From NCBI GenBank assembly GCA_036571765.1, contig BROE01000018.1, positions 13,388,592 to 13,452,591 of the forward strand: 64,000 bases of DNA, given 5' to 3'. The translations under genes were made by a program, and so were the position numbers. The notes under the pieces are model-generated. The model was not told where the DNA came from. It saw only the letters and a program-made list of their open reading frames with translations, and ran no database searches. Shown here one piece after another: positions 22,195 through 34,299 of the stretch; position 1 is the first letter of the stretch, and every line of letters begins with the position of its first letter. The DNA is from Plecoglossus altivelis. Its lineage: Eukaryota > Chordata > Actinopteri > Osmeriformes > Plecoglossidae.

Positions 22195-23349
22195 CATTAA
22201 CCTCTCAATACAACCCTAGTATTGATTTTTCTTCCAGCAGCTTAACTATCAATAGAGAGGTCAGGTTCTCACAGCAGACATGGGCAGACCGTCACAGTAA
22301 GACACACATACGCACAAAGGATTTCACACACACATTATCTAATACGTTTTCTTTCCTAACACATTTTATCTCCCCCCGACACACAGACCATCTATGGCCA
22401 CATACATTTTCCATAAGCTACGGCTCCTCCTATCCTCCAGCTCTCTGTCAAGACATTCTGGATTGAGGGTACCACCATTTGCCATGATGCTCCTGTGTCT
22501 TCAGCTGCATGGATGAGTTAGGTGGTGATGCATAGCTGATGGGTGATCATAACAACGTCAGTCAAGCTCACCTCCTGACAGACAGTGTTTCACAAGCCTT
22601 CAACCAAGGTCAGAGCAGGGGAACAGACAAGTTAGGTTACCACAGACCCAGCTTGTGGCTTCTCTCATTCCTGCTCCAACCACTTTCTGCATCCAAGTAT
22701 ATAGTGTGATTCTTGTATACTAGCTCACATTGACTACACACTAGCTTGTACTCCTTGTACACTGGATAGACAGTAGTAATGAGATGTACGTGCTATGATC
22801 TACTTACTCAGATCTCAGACTCGGATCTACCATAAGATACCAACATGTGTGTGTGTGTGTGTGTGTGTGTACACCTCTGTGTATGTCTGTGTGTGCGTGC
22901 ACAGTGTCTGTCTTTTACAGAAAAATAACCTGATCAAGTTTTCCCTTCCTAACCTCTTGAGTCGGCTTAGGTTACCTTGACAACAGGGAGCTTAAATGTC
23001 CAGGCTTTCAAGTTTCTCTTCACAGGAGAAGAACAGACCTCCGCGCCTGTCCATCCCAAATCAAACAGGAGGGCGGGGCTGCGAGAACCCTCACTTTCTC
23101 TTTCGTCTTCAAGCCCCCTCGCTTTTTTTCCCTTACCCTCCTGGTTTCATCTCAGATCAGAGCCTGCGATGGCCGGAGCACTTCAACATCACTCGTTGAA
23201 AGTGTGTGTGCACATAACAGGTATGCTTGAGTTTGTGTGTGAGAGAGATACGTGCACATATGTGAAGGTGCCCTGTTTGCTCTTGAATCGGATCAGTAGG
23301 GAAGAAAGGAACGTCAAGCCTCTTTGGGTGAAACAGGCAGACAGACAGC
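22194..23349. other. Single-copy DNA
   Basis: GT microsatellite at 22846-22871 and a GT-rich patch at about 22875-22905. The rest is mixed sequence with no recognised gene. Confidence 0.5.
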
Positions 23350-23545
23350 CGCCCTCCTCATCCCCTTGCCCTCATCCTCCTCCTCTTTGACCCCGCCCAA
23401 TCTACTTCCTCACTATATCCACTTCTTCTACCCCCTCCTCCTCCCCTTCTCCCCCCTGACCCTCTTACCTTTCCTTCTTCGACTTCCACTCTTCTTCCTC
23501 TCCCTGTTCCTCACTTCCCTCCCCCTCTGTCGGCCCTCAGGGCCA
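23350..23545. repeat. Pyrimidine-rich (CCT) tract
   Basis: CCTCCT and CTTCTT words with few purines on the plus strand. Confidence 0.65.
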
Positions 23546-23889
23546 GTCCAGCAGAGGTCCCGGGTTTGAGTGGAGCCCAGACATCCACACCACTCGACCG
23601 TGCTCGGGTGAGGTGAGCCCACAGGAAATACTGCTGGAGGTCGAACAATGGGGCAGGGGGAGTGTAAGGGGGAGTGAACTGTCCAGTGAGTATGAAGATA
23701 GGAATGATGAGGCTTAGTGTGGCTGCACCCGCAGTATGAGGTTAACAACCACAACCGTTGTGTTTGCTTGAAAGTGTGTGTGTTCCCACATGGTGTGTTA
23801 GCATCTGCGGGCTATCATTTCTTTACTACATTGAGTCTATAAAACACAGCAGCTGGGCGTCACCACACCACTGCTGCCTCTCTCCTCCG
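23546..23889. other. Single-copy DNA
   Basis: Mixed sequence with no recognised feature. Confidence 0.4.
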
Positions 23890-23939
23890 CCCTCTGCCCT
23901 CATCCCTCCGCCCTCATCCCTCTGTCCTCATCCCTCCAT
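23890..23939. repeat. 14-bp minisatellite
   Basis: Three 14-base units of the form CCCTCYGYCCTCAT (23890-23903, 23904-23917, 23918-23931) and a partial fourth. Confidence 0.85.
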
Positions 23940-24696
23940 AAGCTGAGAGAGAAGCGCAGCAATCAAGCCTTTTTAGCGCATGTTATTCACTCACAGTGAC
24001 ACACGGTTAATCACAATGATTGTGTGCAAGGTCGTGTTCCGCCCGCAGCATGCACAAGCGAACGCATGCGTAGGATCGCACGCATACATCTGGCCTGTGT
24101 TCTGCGGAGAGTCATATTCATGTCTCTCGTCTTCTGTTCTCCAGTATACCTGTACAGTATATCAATGTGTGTTGCGTGCATGCGTGCATGTGTCTGTGTG
24201 TGTGTGAGACAGGAGTTGACGTCTGCTGTTTTAACACCTCACCCTGTCTCGCTATCACCGTGGCGACAGCATGTGGCAACCGCTTAGTGTCTAGAATCCC
24301 AGGAGATTCTGGGTGTTGGCTGCATGTGTCCTAGTGTTTGCCCGTGTGTGTGTTTTCAACAATACAATGTGACTTGCCTCAGGGTGGAATACAAGTTGCT
24401 TTATGAGTCACTGTAATGCATTTTGGTATGATACCTTATAAAACACACACCCTGACACACACCTGCTGTTTTTTATCTTCCAATATGCCATCTATCACTC
24501 TTTCACACACATACACACACATCTATGTACACTCACAGCAGGCGCTCCTCTCTTCCAATATGCTAATAAAAGGTGCGCATCAATCACAGTTTTACATGAA
24601 CACAAACACACACGCACACACACTGGCAGACACACTCACATACCTGGTGTTCTTTTCTTACAATATATTAAACACCTATCTGTACAAACGTGCACG

Positions 24697-24700
<4 letters not shown>
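23940..24700. other. Single-copy DNA with GT and CA patches
   Basis: GCATGC-rich stretch at 24046-24085, GT patch near 24175-24206, and degenerate CA patches at 24445-24535 and 24600-24640. No gene recognised. Confidence 0.45.
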
Positions 24701-24772
<72 letters not shown>

Positions 24773-24790
24773 CACACACACACACATATA
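24701..24790. repeat. CA microsatellite
   Basis: About 68 bases of pure CA continued by CATAGACACA variants. Confidence 0.95.
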
Positions 24791-25173
24791 GACACAAAAC
24801 CGGCTTGAAACACTAACATTCTGGTGAGGATTTAAAAAAAGACAATTCCAGCATCCTCCTTTTCTTTGTTCTGCTTCCTATCATTCACCCCTCTGCACAT
24901 CTATCTCTCCTTTCTCCTCATCACTTCATCTTTGCGCCCCTCCCTCTACCAACTATACCCCCCCACCGCCGCAACAACACTGCCTGTGAGTGTTTGAATA
25001 AAGTTGGGTTGACTTTGGAAGAGCGAGTGGAGGCACCGGAGCGTGGCTGCTCCTGTGTGGTGCTTCCTGGACCAGAACTGAGATGGAGCCTGAGGCTAAA
25101 AGATGAGCACGGCGTTGTAGACAGCTGTGGAGTACACAGAGAAACAGCCCAAATCTGCGGCGAGCCTTCCTTC
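24791..25173. other. Single-copy DNA
   Basis: Mixed sequence. Part of a minus-strand frame of 132 codons (25319-24921) crosses it and the repeat beyond, but it has no recognisable domain. Confidence 0.35.
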
Positions 25174-25266
25174 TCCTCTCCGTCTCCTCCTCTCCGTCTC
25201 CTCCTCTCCGTCTCCTCCTCTCCCTCTCGGACCGAATGCTCGAACAACTGAGGGGGGGGGGGGGGG
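25174..25266. repeat. 14-bp TCCTCTCCGTCTCC minisatellite and G15 homopolymer
   Basis: Three near-perfect 14-base units from 25174 plus a diverged fourth, then a 15-base G run at 25252-25266. Confidence 0.85.
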
Positions 25267-26959
25267 CGCACGAGGAGGATGGTGAGGATGTTAGCTTTTG
25301 CGTTGATGTTAATGATCAAATGAACATTTTCACATGGCTGATCATCGCTGCGTTTCCCCCAAAATTGGATGTTTGAACAATCATGTTAGAAAACAGACTA
25401 GCAGAAGAAGGGAATTAAGACATCTCATTTTAAAACTACACAACTACAAACCTGCTGAACATGCTAGTTGACTCAAGTTAGTGTTAGCATATTCACCGAT
25501 GGCATTTCTGCCGTGCTACAGTGGCACTACGAACATGTAAAAAGAACGAGGGAACACACTTCCAGCACACATCTCTCTGTGGTTGGTCAAATTCCTCTGA
25601 AAAACAAACAACCAGTCAAATTTGCTTCACCGGTCCTGAAATATCAAGCGCTTTTTCAAGCCTTTTATTTTTCTGTCCCCCCCTCTTTTCTTCTTCCTCT
25701 CCCCTCTTCCCCTCCTCTTCCTTTTCCTCCACCTCCATGACAAGATGATATCTGACAGTGCCACTGGTTTTTTGTCCTCGCTGCCATCTGCACTGCGAAC
25801 ACACACGTACACACACACATACGTGTACATCCTCAAACATGCGCACTCAAACGTGCACCAATCCAAATCTTTCCTCGAACTCAGCAAACACACACACCGA
25901 TCGACACCCACACAGACTCAAAAATGGGGCAAGAGGCAGACCAAGGCGGCTGCGTGACCTAGTGTGATGGTCAGCATCCAGCTGTGGCTTGCTCCTCGGT
26001 GGGAACCAGCAGATGACCCCTCTTCCCCTGCTCACTTGCTCTCTTTTTCTCTCTCTCTCCCTCTCACCCATCCTCCCTCTTTCATTCGGTGTGCCTGCCA
26101 GCTCGCCAAAAAGTTGCACCTCAGCAAACGCACGCGGACAGGCCTTCACATACCCGTCTTCCCGCTGCCTGTGCGAAAGGGAGATGATTATGCGTGACCT
26201 CTTCAAATACCTGCAAAATGCCAGCAAAGGAATCCGAGAGGTCATATCATGAGCCACTGGAAACACAATTAGACCTACACTCATGGAGCACACACATACC
26301 CATGGAGTGTGCACACGGAGGAGACACACATGGATCCCCTACACACACACGAATCAAACACACATGAATCGCACATGCACGCACACAGGTGCACGTTTGC
26401 TAGCATGTTCAGCTTTAACAACACACGCCGCTTGATCAGTGTTGGCAAGGCTTCTCTTAAATGGATCATTTTATGATTGGTTATTGCAACCACACACACA
26501 CACCCACAAACACAACATATACACACTCATGTACACACAAAACACACACACTCTCATCAGTCTCCTGGGCAGAATAGGATAAATTAAACATCTTGTCCCT
26601 TGTCGCCCTCCTCTCCAATGTCTCTGTCTTTCCATTCCTCTGTTTTCATCCCTCTCTCCTCTGCTGTGAGGCTGGCGCACGACTTCTCACATGTCACTTC
26701 TTAGCCTCTTCGGTCCGCCCTCGTTGATGGCCTTCCATGTGTGTCGAACACACAACCAGTCAGGTTACGCAACCGCCCACTATGCCACACTCACAAACTC
26801 ACATGCATTCACGCACTTAAACACAGTCACTCAAAACACACGGGTAAACATGCAGGTGCACGCACATGTAAATGGGAGGGCCTGTGTGAGTATTAATCAT
26901 AGTAATCATAGTTTAAACTATGCACCCAAACAAACTGACAAAAAAAACATGTAGTGTTT
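25267..26959. other. Single-copy DNA with low-complexity islands
   Basis: CT/TCC tract at 25675-25735, CA patch at 25798-25830, CT patch at 26038-26075, and CA-rich stretches at 26320-26395 and 26490-26550. No gene recognised. Confidence 0.45.
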
Positions 26960-27085
26960 TTTCTCTCATCTTTCTCTGTCTCTCTGCGTTTCTCTGGCCA
27001 TCTATGTCTCAATATCTGTATCTTACTCTCTCTTTTTGTCTTTCTCTGTCTCTCTCCTCATCTCTCTTTTTTTCTCTCTAAGTCT
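26960..27085. repeat. CT-rich tract
   Basis: TTTCTCTC and CTCTGTCTC words across about 125 bases. Confidence 0.65.
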
Positions 27086-27178
27086 ATCCCTTCTGACTTT
27101 ATTTATGCCTCAAAGCTTTTTAGACTCTTAAATTCTATTTCTTGTTTTGCTGAAGTGTGTGTTTAGTGAGCGCGCGCG

Positions 27179-27252
27179 TGTATGCTCGTGCGTGTGCTCA
27201 TGCATGTGTGCTCGTGCATGTGTGCTCATGCATGTGTGCTCATGCATGTGTG
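27179..27252. repeat. 14-bp TGTGCTCATGCATG minisatellite
   Basis: At least four units in tandem, alternating CTCATGC and CTCGTGC variants. The minus-strand reading as MHEHT repeats is an artefact. Confidence 0.85.
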
Positions 27253-28499
27253 CATCCATGCGTTTGTGTTTTGTTGTTTGCATCACATGTTGCTGCTGAA
27301 TGTTGAGCAGTTTTGGGGCAGGATGTCGTGGCACAATTCATTTTGTTGATAAGATGCATGGAACAAGCCTTAAGGAGGTCCATTGCCAGGAGCACGGTTG
27401 GACAAGCCTGATGACATCAAGAAGCTTTATATGTTCTGAAGAGCATGACTTTCTACTCTCTAGCTTTCTTTTGTTCCCAGTGGATAATTTACTTATTTCT
27501 GCAACCGTGAATCCCCAAACATTCATAACTGACAAACATGGAATCGGCAAGAACTTATTAGTCCACAGTTCTGACCCAAAGTAGATCAGAAGAGTGTTCA
27601 ACTGCTGACCAACTGTTATACTGCTGTTTTATGGTTGTAAATGTCTGATGTCTGAGGTCTTGCACAGGAGAGACTATTCTCTTGCTGAGGTCACGAGGTC
27701 ATAGGATAAGGCCCCTTACAAGACAGATATAGTTAGGTCCAGACTTGATGGAGATAATTAGCTGAAACATGTACATACACAACCTTTTCTGGATTACGAT
27801 GCTCACACCTGTTTGTCTTTCAACTGGCTGACCATGCTTGTCGAGTAAAGGAAGCATTCTGTGCACACTCTATATGACCTGGTCTCTGCAGTGCATATAG
27901 GAATATGTTGTAAGATGTGTTTCACTCATGCGAACCACTCTGCCGTGGGAGCTCACATGATCCAAGCTCGTTCTAATAAAGTAAGCAAACCCTTTTTAAT
28001 TGCTGTACATCTTTCTGGCCAGCCCTCTGACAGAACTCATCCTAGCGATGTCTTAAAACACGCTAATCACGCTCACCCACACCTAGAAGCTCGAACCAGA
28101 TCATAGCCAGTTTCAGCGACCCTGACTAAGGCTGTAAATCCATAATATTTCATCTCATATTCATTGAAAGAATATGGCTAGGCTTAAATACCTGAGTACA
28201 GGTTGTGTAAAAGAAGAGAATTAGGCTTTGGTGGACATAATAGAGTGTGAGTTGAAGGACAAAGTGATGAAAATAACCAGAAACACAATTATCCACGGGC
28301 AATCTATAGTACAGTTACTGTTTACATTATGTAAATGTACTTAGTTCAAAAGCACCTTTTCTAGTAAAAATGGCTGCACATTTAGCATGCAGAGCAAAAA
28401 TAGAGTGGTCAGGGGTGACGTAGGGGACGCTCTCTACCTCGTAAACCATAAATGTTGGGTGTATGACATTGTCTGCTCTCACATAGAACATGTGACATG
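27253..28499. other. Repeat-poor stretch of about 1.2 kb
   Basis: One of the longest microsatellite-free parts of the window. Composition is even and slightly AT-rich. I see no inverted ends, reverse-transcriptase frame or exon-like open frame. It could hold an unrecognised old transposon. Confidence 0.4.
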
Positions 28500-28640
28500 T
28501 ATGCACACGCACGCACACACACACGCCCGCGCACACACCTGCGTGGATGTATGTGTCCTTGATATGGTAGTATCAAGCAACTATTCTGAGTGTCCCACTT
28601 AGCCAGTCAGGCAGCATTAGATCATACATGTTGATATAGC
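28500..28640. other. CA/CG patch and single-copy DNA
   Basis: A CA tract with CG interruptions at 28502-28540, then mixed sequence. Confidence 0.6.
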
Positions 28641-28730
28641 AGTGAGACAGCTTCTGCAGCAGTGAGACAGCTTCTGCAGCAGTGAGACAGTTTCCATAGC
28701 AGTGAGACCATTTCCACAGCAGTGACACAG
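28641..28730. repeat. 20-bp minisatellite
   Basis: Four 20-base units (28641, 28661, 28681, 28701) plus half of a fifth, built on AGTGAGACAGCTTCTGCAGC. The first two are identical and later units diverge. Confidence 0.9.
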
Positions 28731-29670
28731 GATTTGAGGCTATCGCTCTCTACTTCTGTCGTTCTATCCATTTCTGGATTTTACTCTCTCATACGCAATA
28801 ACAGGAACAGAACACACATGCACGCACATACACTGACACCCACACCCACCCTCTCACTCATACAAACATCCACACACATCCACACACAGTGGCCTTGCAT
28901 TGAAAACATGAGGGTCATGTTCTGACCCTGTCGCCCAGAGGATCAAATTAGAGCCATCTATCTTACTGATATGAGACACAAGGACCCCAGTAAAGCGTGG
29001 ATAGACCATAGACTTCAACACACAGGTTCAACGTTCAAACCACTGCACTGCAGCACTACGACCTTGTTAGCTGTCTTTGGAAATGCACACGCACGCACAC
29101 GGACACACACACATTTGCACACCCGCTCACACTCATATGTCCATACTCTTGCTCTTTCACTCACTCACTCTCTCTCACACACACACACAGACACACTCAC
29201 ACAAAAATGTGGATAGAGGGATGAGGAAAAGATGAGATGGCAGGCAAAGATACGACTGGGTCGGCAAACAGGAAGAGGAGAAAGAAAAGGAGGAAGGTGA
29301 GGAGGAGGGGGGAAAGAGGTAGGAGACTGAAGAAGAGCAGAGTCAGGGAGAGCGAGACAGAGAAACAGGATACACATTTCATTGTTTCTCTCATCCAAGC
29401 ATATTGTTGTGATGTTCTGTGTGTGTTTTGTGTGAGTGTGTTGTGTGTTGTGTGTGTGTGTGTTGGGTTCCCTCTGCTGATGGCCTAGAATGGTAATGTA
29501 TTTTGTCTCTCTAGCACAGCTGATCTCATTGTGTCAAACTCTGGGCTTTGACTAATCACTCTAAAACAAGAGGCCTCCACCACACTCAGAACTGGACCAT
29601 TTTAATCTCCGAAATTCTCCCCCACCTCCCACCTTCTGTCTGCCTGGTTTTTCTGCCTTTCCTTCTGCTG
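28731..29670. other. Single-copy DNA with CA, GA and GT patches
   Basis: Degenerate CA tracts at 28812-28890 and 29085-29205, a GA tract at 29270-29370 and a GT tract at 29415-29465. No gene recognised. Confidence 0.5.
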
Positions 29671-29707
29671 GTCTGTCTGTCTGCCTGCCTGCCTGCCTGC
29701 CTGCCTA

Positions 29708-29742
<35 letters not shown>

Positions 29743-29743
29743 A

Positions 29744-29785
<42 letters not shown>

Positions 29786-29786
29786 A
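29671..29786. repeat. CTGC tetranucleotide array
   Basis: About 28 copies of CTGC/TGCC, broken twice by CTAC (near 29705 and 29741). Three CTGT units precede it. Confidence 0.95.
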
Positions 29787-29796
29787 ACATTTGAGT

Positions 29797-30403
29797 CTGT
29801 GTAATATAATTTCAGGATGTATGTATACTATACGTGCTTTAACAGTGGCTTAAGGTAAATTTAGTTGTTATCGAAGAACATCCTGATCCTTGTATAGTTA
29901 GGTCAAGAAGGGGTTCATCCAGAGACATGAAGTCAGGGTGCATAACATGTGTATGACCTGGATGGGACGTTCTTGGAAGGGTCAGCTGGAGACTTATGGT
30001 GCTACTGAAACAGCGGTCGACACCTTTTGCTGGGGAGGCCTTTTGTACTTTACAATCCATGGCGGAAAAGAGCGAAGTGATGGAATTTCATGATTTCCTG
30101 TTGAAGAGAAATGCGGCAAGAGAGTTCCGATCACCTTGGACAACAGGTTCTGAGGCAAGTATTTTTCCTCTTTGGGAAGGTGACAGAAGTTTACATTGAT
30201 TGATTGTTTGATTAATTTATTGATTGTTGTGTAGAAATGACCAGCTGTTGTGAGTTTATAAGACCATGTGGTAGCATCAGCGATTACTCTGATGAATAAC
30301 ATGACATCCTCCAGTAGACCAGATCACAGAGCACCCTGTTAGATAATGTACTGTACTGAATAAATTGTTTATATTAATCTGGCATCCTGACTATTCAAGT
30401 ATA
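29797..30403 (+). mobile_element. LTR-like interspersed repeat, copy A
   Basis: This block aligns with 32827-33600 along its length, sharing for example TAGTTAGGTCAAGA, CACCTTTTGCTG, GAAATGACCAG and TTAATCTGGCA in the same order. TTTATAAG (30255-30262) followed by AATAAA (30359-30364) gives the TATA-box and polyadenylation layout of an LTR. No internal gag or pol and no second LTR are seen next to it, so a solo LTR remnant is the simplest reading. The outer limits are those of the homology and exact TG/CA ends are not certain. Confidence 0.6.
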
Positions 30404-32545
30404 GTTCCCATAATTTCTACAACTGTGTTTGCCTGCTTGTTTGAGTTCTGCTGTTGCATGTGCGTGTGTATTGTTACATGTAATAAGGGGCAGAACTGTG
30501 GATGGGGTAGTAGTAAGTGTCAATGCTCCAGCAAAGGATTTACTGTCAGAGCAGGCAGTAAAAACAGGTGGCCAGACCGAGCAGGGAGATCTGGCAGGAG
30601 AAAGAGAAGGAAGGGGCAGGAAATAGCAGGATTACTAACATGGTCACATTATCCGATTGTCCACAGAGAATAAAAACAAACCGCGCCTAATGGGTATCTG
30701 ACTGTGTGTGTTCCTTCCACGTGTGTTGTTATATGTGTGTTTGTGAGAATGTATACTTCATCAAGCTCCCCCATTCCTTAACATGGTGCCGATTACTGTA
30801 ATGATACTTAATTCAGCCAAACTACCCGTCTGCCCTCCTGTCACTGGTACAGGGCTGAGAGGCCTTGCTTCTGGAAAAGTCTAATCCCCACAACCACAGT
30901 CACAGAACCACAGAACTGCATGCTGCTGTTTGTCATGGTGTGTTGCTACTGTGGGGTGTTGTTGTCTGACACATACAGTACCGGAAAGGAATTTCCCCCT
31001 GGGGGTGATAAAGTCAAAAGGCAAAAAGGTGTGTGTGCATCCTCGCGTGTCTCCAGGTGTGTGGAGCATACCGTCTCGCAGTGGAAGGGTCCACTGTGGC
31101 ACTGGACTCAATGGCATCCTAGTCAACGCACCTTCTCACATGGGGCCTTAAATCAGAGGAAGAGGGCTGAGGCTATTGTTTAGGATTGCATCATCTTTTC
31201 TAGAACAGAAGAGTCCTGACTGTTAGCAGTGCCAGCCAGCCTCCCAGCCCTACCTCCACCCCTGCTTGCCTCCTTTCCACTCTGCCTGCCCTGCGTGCCT
31301 GCTTGCTTGCTCTACCCGGCCGCACTGCCCCGAGAGGCCTGTGGGGGGCAGTGTGTGATGCATGCAGACAGGTGCTGAGGAAGACAGGGGTAAATGAGAG
31401 CAAAGCTCTTCTGCGGAGCAGCTGTGTGTGTGTGTGTGTGTTTACACGGGACAAAGGAGCCAGTTTAAGGGAAAGTGGAGCTGTTTACAAACAAGCAGAA
31501 AAGCAGCAACTGTGCTCAGAGCTTGCCGATGAGGCTGGGACCAGCAGAGCAAGCCTGAAAACTGCCATTCGGCAGAGACAGCAGAAGAGGGGGAGAGACA
31601 AAGACGACAAGTAAGAGGTTGAAAGAGAGGTAGGTGAGCTGAATGCAGGCAGACACGCAGGCAGACTCAAGGAGACACTAGAACAGGTTCCAAAAGGTCT
31701 TTCCCAAGTAACTCCTCCACCTTCCAGGGAGGAACAGTTCTCTGTGTGCTGGGGAGAGTTTGAAAGTGCCATCGGTCATTTGCAGCACATGTCAGGACAG
31801 AAACAATCACATCCCTGATCAAACAAGAGATCCTGATTTAGAAGACGATGATCAGAGAGAACGTACACACGAATGCATACACTTCTGAAGGGAATTGGGG
31901 TTAAACGTACGTACAGTGAATATATTTACCCATCCCCGCCCCCCTACCAACACACAACCATTGCACTATACAGAACACACACAGATGCACATGCCTGAGT
32001 AGGGTGCTCAGCATAGTTGAAAGGCAGCAGTATCACAACAGAGAAAGGGGGCTGCTCTGCATCAAAGGCTCATTCACAGTGAAGTGGCAGGCTGGAAGAC
32101 ACATGCACAAGTGCCAGCACACACACACGCACACATGAACGCACAGACACACAGTGAAACAAGAGGCTGGGAGACGCAGACTGCAATTCTGCCACCACTA
32201 CTAATTAGCCATTCAGACCAGTTATCATCAATCAGCTCCTCTTTTAACTCAAGAGCGGCTCACACACATACAAGCACACACGCTGAACGACACGCGCCAG
32301 CCAGCAGAAACACATGCGGATGAGTACACACAAACATAACTCCTGTTGACACGCACAGTGGCACCCCCACTCAGACTGAGCCCCCTCGCCACCTTCAGCA
32401 CCAGGGACAGCGCCCCTGCCCGGCACCCCAGCTCTCCAAGTTCAGCATCCCTCCCCAAAGTCTCCCACTCTTCTGCTAAACAAGATGCAGCTGCGCTGCT
32501 TCTCTGTTACGCTGTTCCTCTCTTCAGAGTCCCTCATCAGCCTCC
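30404..32545. other. Single-copy DNA, about 2.1 kb
   Basis: Small GT patches (30705-30745, 31425-31442) and CA patches (32100-32150, 32262-32330). A plus-strand frame of 103 codons at 31303-31614 has no domain that I recognise. No transposon ends found. Confidence 0.4.
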
Positions 32546-32690
32546 GAATCTGAATCAGGATCAGCTTTATATTCACCAAGTTTGCACAAGCAAGGAATTC
32601 TGCTTGGCAGGAAGATGCATACGGTAAACATAAAAGCATTTGAAATGTAGAACTTTGAAAATGTAGAAAATTTATAGCTTCTACAAATAT
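32546..32690 (-). mobile_element. LINE 3' tail relic, minus strand
   Basis: GAATCTGAATCAGGATCAGC at 32546-32565 followed by TTTAT is the inverse of a LINE 3' end with a GATTCT-type short repeat tail, a form common in fish genomes. What follows is probably 3' UTR. The 5' limit of the fragment is approximate. Confidence 0.5.
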
Positions 32691-32826
32691 ACACCCAAAC
32701 CTGCATATCATAAAAGGGACCCCGGTCGTATGAAACAAAGATTGCCTGACGCATACAAAATCAAAATGAACCATCACCGGTTTACTCGAGGGTGCAGCAG
32801 ACCAAATGTGATACCTTTGCAAGACA
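32691..32826. other. Spacer between repeats
   Basis: AT-rich single-copy or unrecognised repeat sequence between the LINE tail and the LTR-like copy. Confidence 0.4.
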
Positions 32827-33600
32827 ATGTAATGTCATAGAATTTTGGGATTGTACAAGTATGTACAATGAATGGGTGTAATAGTGGTTGAACTGTAAGC
32901 TCCTTTGGAACATCCTATTGCAATTTAGTTAGGTCAAGAGGGGGGTGAAGGCTTTGGAGGCGTGTCTGTTCCTAAGGTTGTGATCCACCCTTTTGGACAG
33001 CAAACTGGGGGATGGGTGGAGCTCCTTATATGTCTTTCTATAAAGGTTTCTTGATAGAATGGAGATTGGTTTGACTCATCTGGAGACACGCAGTCAGGGT
33101 GGCTTGAGATATGTATCACCTTTTGCTGTTGAGACCTTTTGTAGTTAACAATCCACAGTGGAGAAGAATGAGGTCTTTGTTTGTATTAGTTACCTCTCGT
33201 TTAGAATAACCCCAAAAAGGACAGTTGACGTTTTTGGATGATCAACTTTTACGAGTTGACCGTCCAGCTTTATGATGTCCTCCAGTTTTCTGATGTTAGC
33301 TGTCACCTAATTATCTGTGGGGAGGAACTTTGGGACAGCAGGTTCTAAGGCTTGGTTGTTTTAACTGTAAACGTATTGGCTTAGGAGAATGTACCTGATG
33401 TTTATTTTGATTGGTTGTTGTTAAGAAATGACCAGAATTAGTGAGTCTATATAAGACTATGTGTATTGTAGACGGGATTACTCTGCTGAACAACTTTCAG
33501 TAATGGGTGTCCTCTGGTAGATTGGTCACAGAGTACTTTTAGCGCTTTAATATAGAATGAAGAATTTGTTTTAATCTGGCAATCATAACAATCAGAGTAT
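32827..33600 (+). mobile_element. LTR-like interspersed repeat, copy B
   Basis: Collinear with copy A at 29797-30403 but longer, with extra sequence near 32945-33060 and 33165-33330. TATATAAG at 33448-33455 matches the TATA position of copy A. The AATAAA of copy A is degenerate here (GAATGAAGAA). Homology with copy A ends at AGTATA. Divergence is high by eye, so both copies look old. Confidence 0.6.
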
Positions 33601-34290
33601 ACAGTGTCTTCAGAAAGCGTCCTCGGTAATATGTAAACTAATTTGGACTACTTCATGCACAAACTCTGTAAATCTTGTAAATATGAATGTAATACATAAA
33701 ATAAGAAACAGAATCACATAAAAATGACATTAAACACAACTTGTATTCCTCAACAACTTTTTATGCTGGCTTTTTCCGTGGTTTTGCTTCCTATTCACTT
33801 GTTGAGACCACCTCTCAAGAGGTGTGCCATTACTCTAAAATGTGATTGTAATTTCCATATTACAGTCCTTTTTTGCAAACCAATTACTGGCCTAGACTAG
33901 TGTCTGACAAAGGGGCTGGATCATTCTAGTGTCTGCCATTACAGCCTTTACTGTGTGCTTGTCACAACACATACACACAGATACTCACATGTACAAAAGC
34001 ATATGCTGAAATATGCATCTACACGCACTTGGACACACATATACACACACACATCAGAATAAGATTATTATAAGATTATTATATTATAAGAATATTCATC
34101 ATGAAAGTTAATGCAAACAAGTATTTTCCAGTGGCAGAAAGGTGTATGCGATGAATATATCCAAATCTTAAACATAAAAAGTAAAACAAGTACAACAGTC
34201 CAAAATAAAAAAAGCACTATACAATATGAAATGTCAAGTAATACAGTGTAATATCACTGTTGATTGACTCAAAAATAAGAGTCATAAATA
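33601..34290. other. AT-rich DNA, possible Tc1-like end
   Basis: CAGTGTCTTCAGAAAG right after TATA at 33599 resembles Tc1-family ends (CAGTGCCTTCAGAAAGT). No opposite end was found. Degenerate CA patches at 33963-34055 and an ATTAT run at about 34065-34095. Confidence 0.35.
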
Positions 34291-34299
34291 AAAGGCTTA

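Noticed and set aside
24921..25319. 132-codon minus-strand frame
   Set aside because: It includes the 14-bp minisatellite and the G15 run, and the remaining part has no recognisable domain.
28641..28730. Short regular repeats that might suggest a CRISPR array
   Set aside because: Units are directly adjacent with no unique spacers. This is a plain 20-bp minisatellite in a vertebrate-type genome.
29602..29853. Cys-Leu-Pro or Arg-Gln-Ala repeat peptides
   Set aside because: They are translations of the CTGC array in two strands.
30060..30199. Short frame beginning MAEKSEVMEF
   Set aside because: It lies inside the LTR-like copy A, and the matching part of copy B does not keep the frame.
31303..31614. 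103-codon plus-strand frame
   Set aside because: It includes a GT-repeat-derived Cys-Val run, and no homologous family is apparent.
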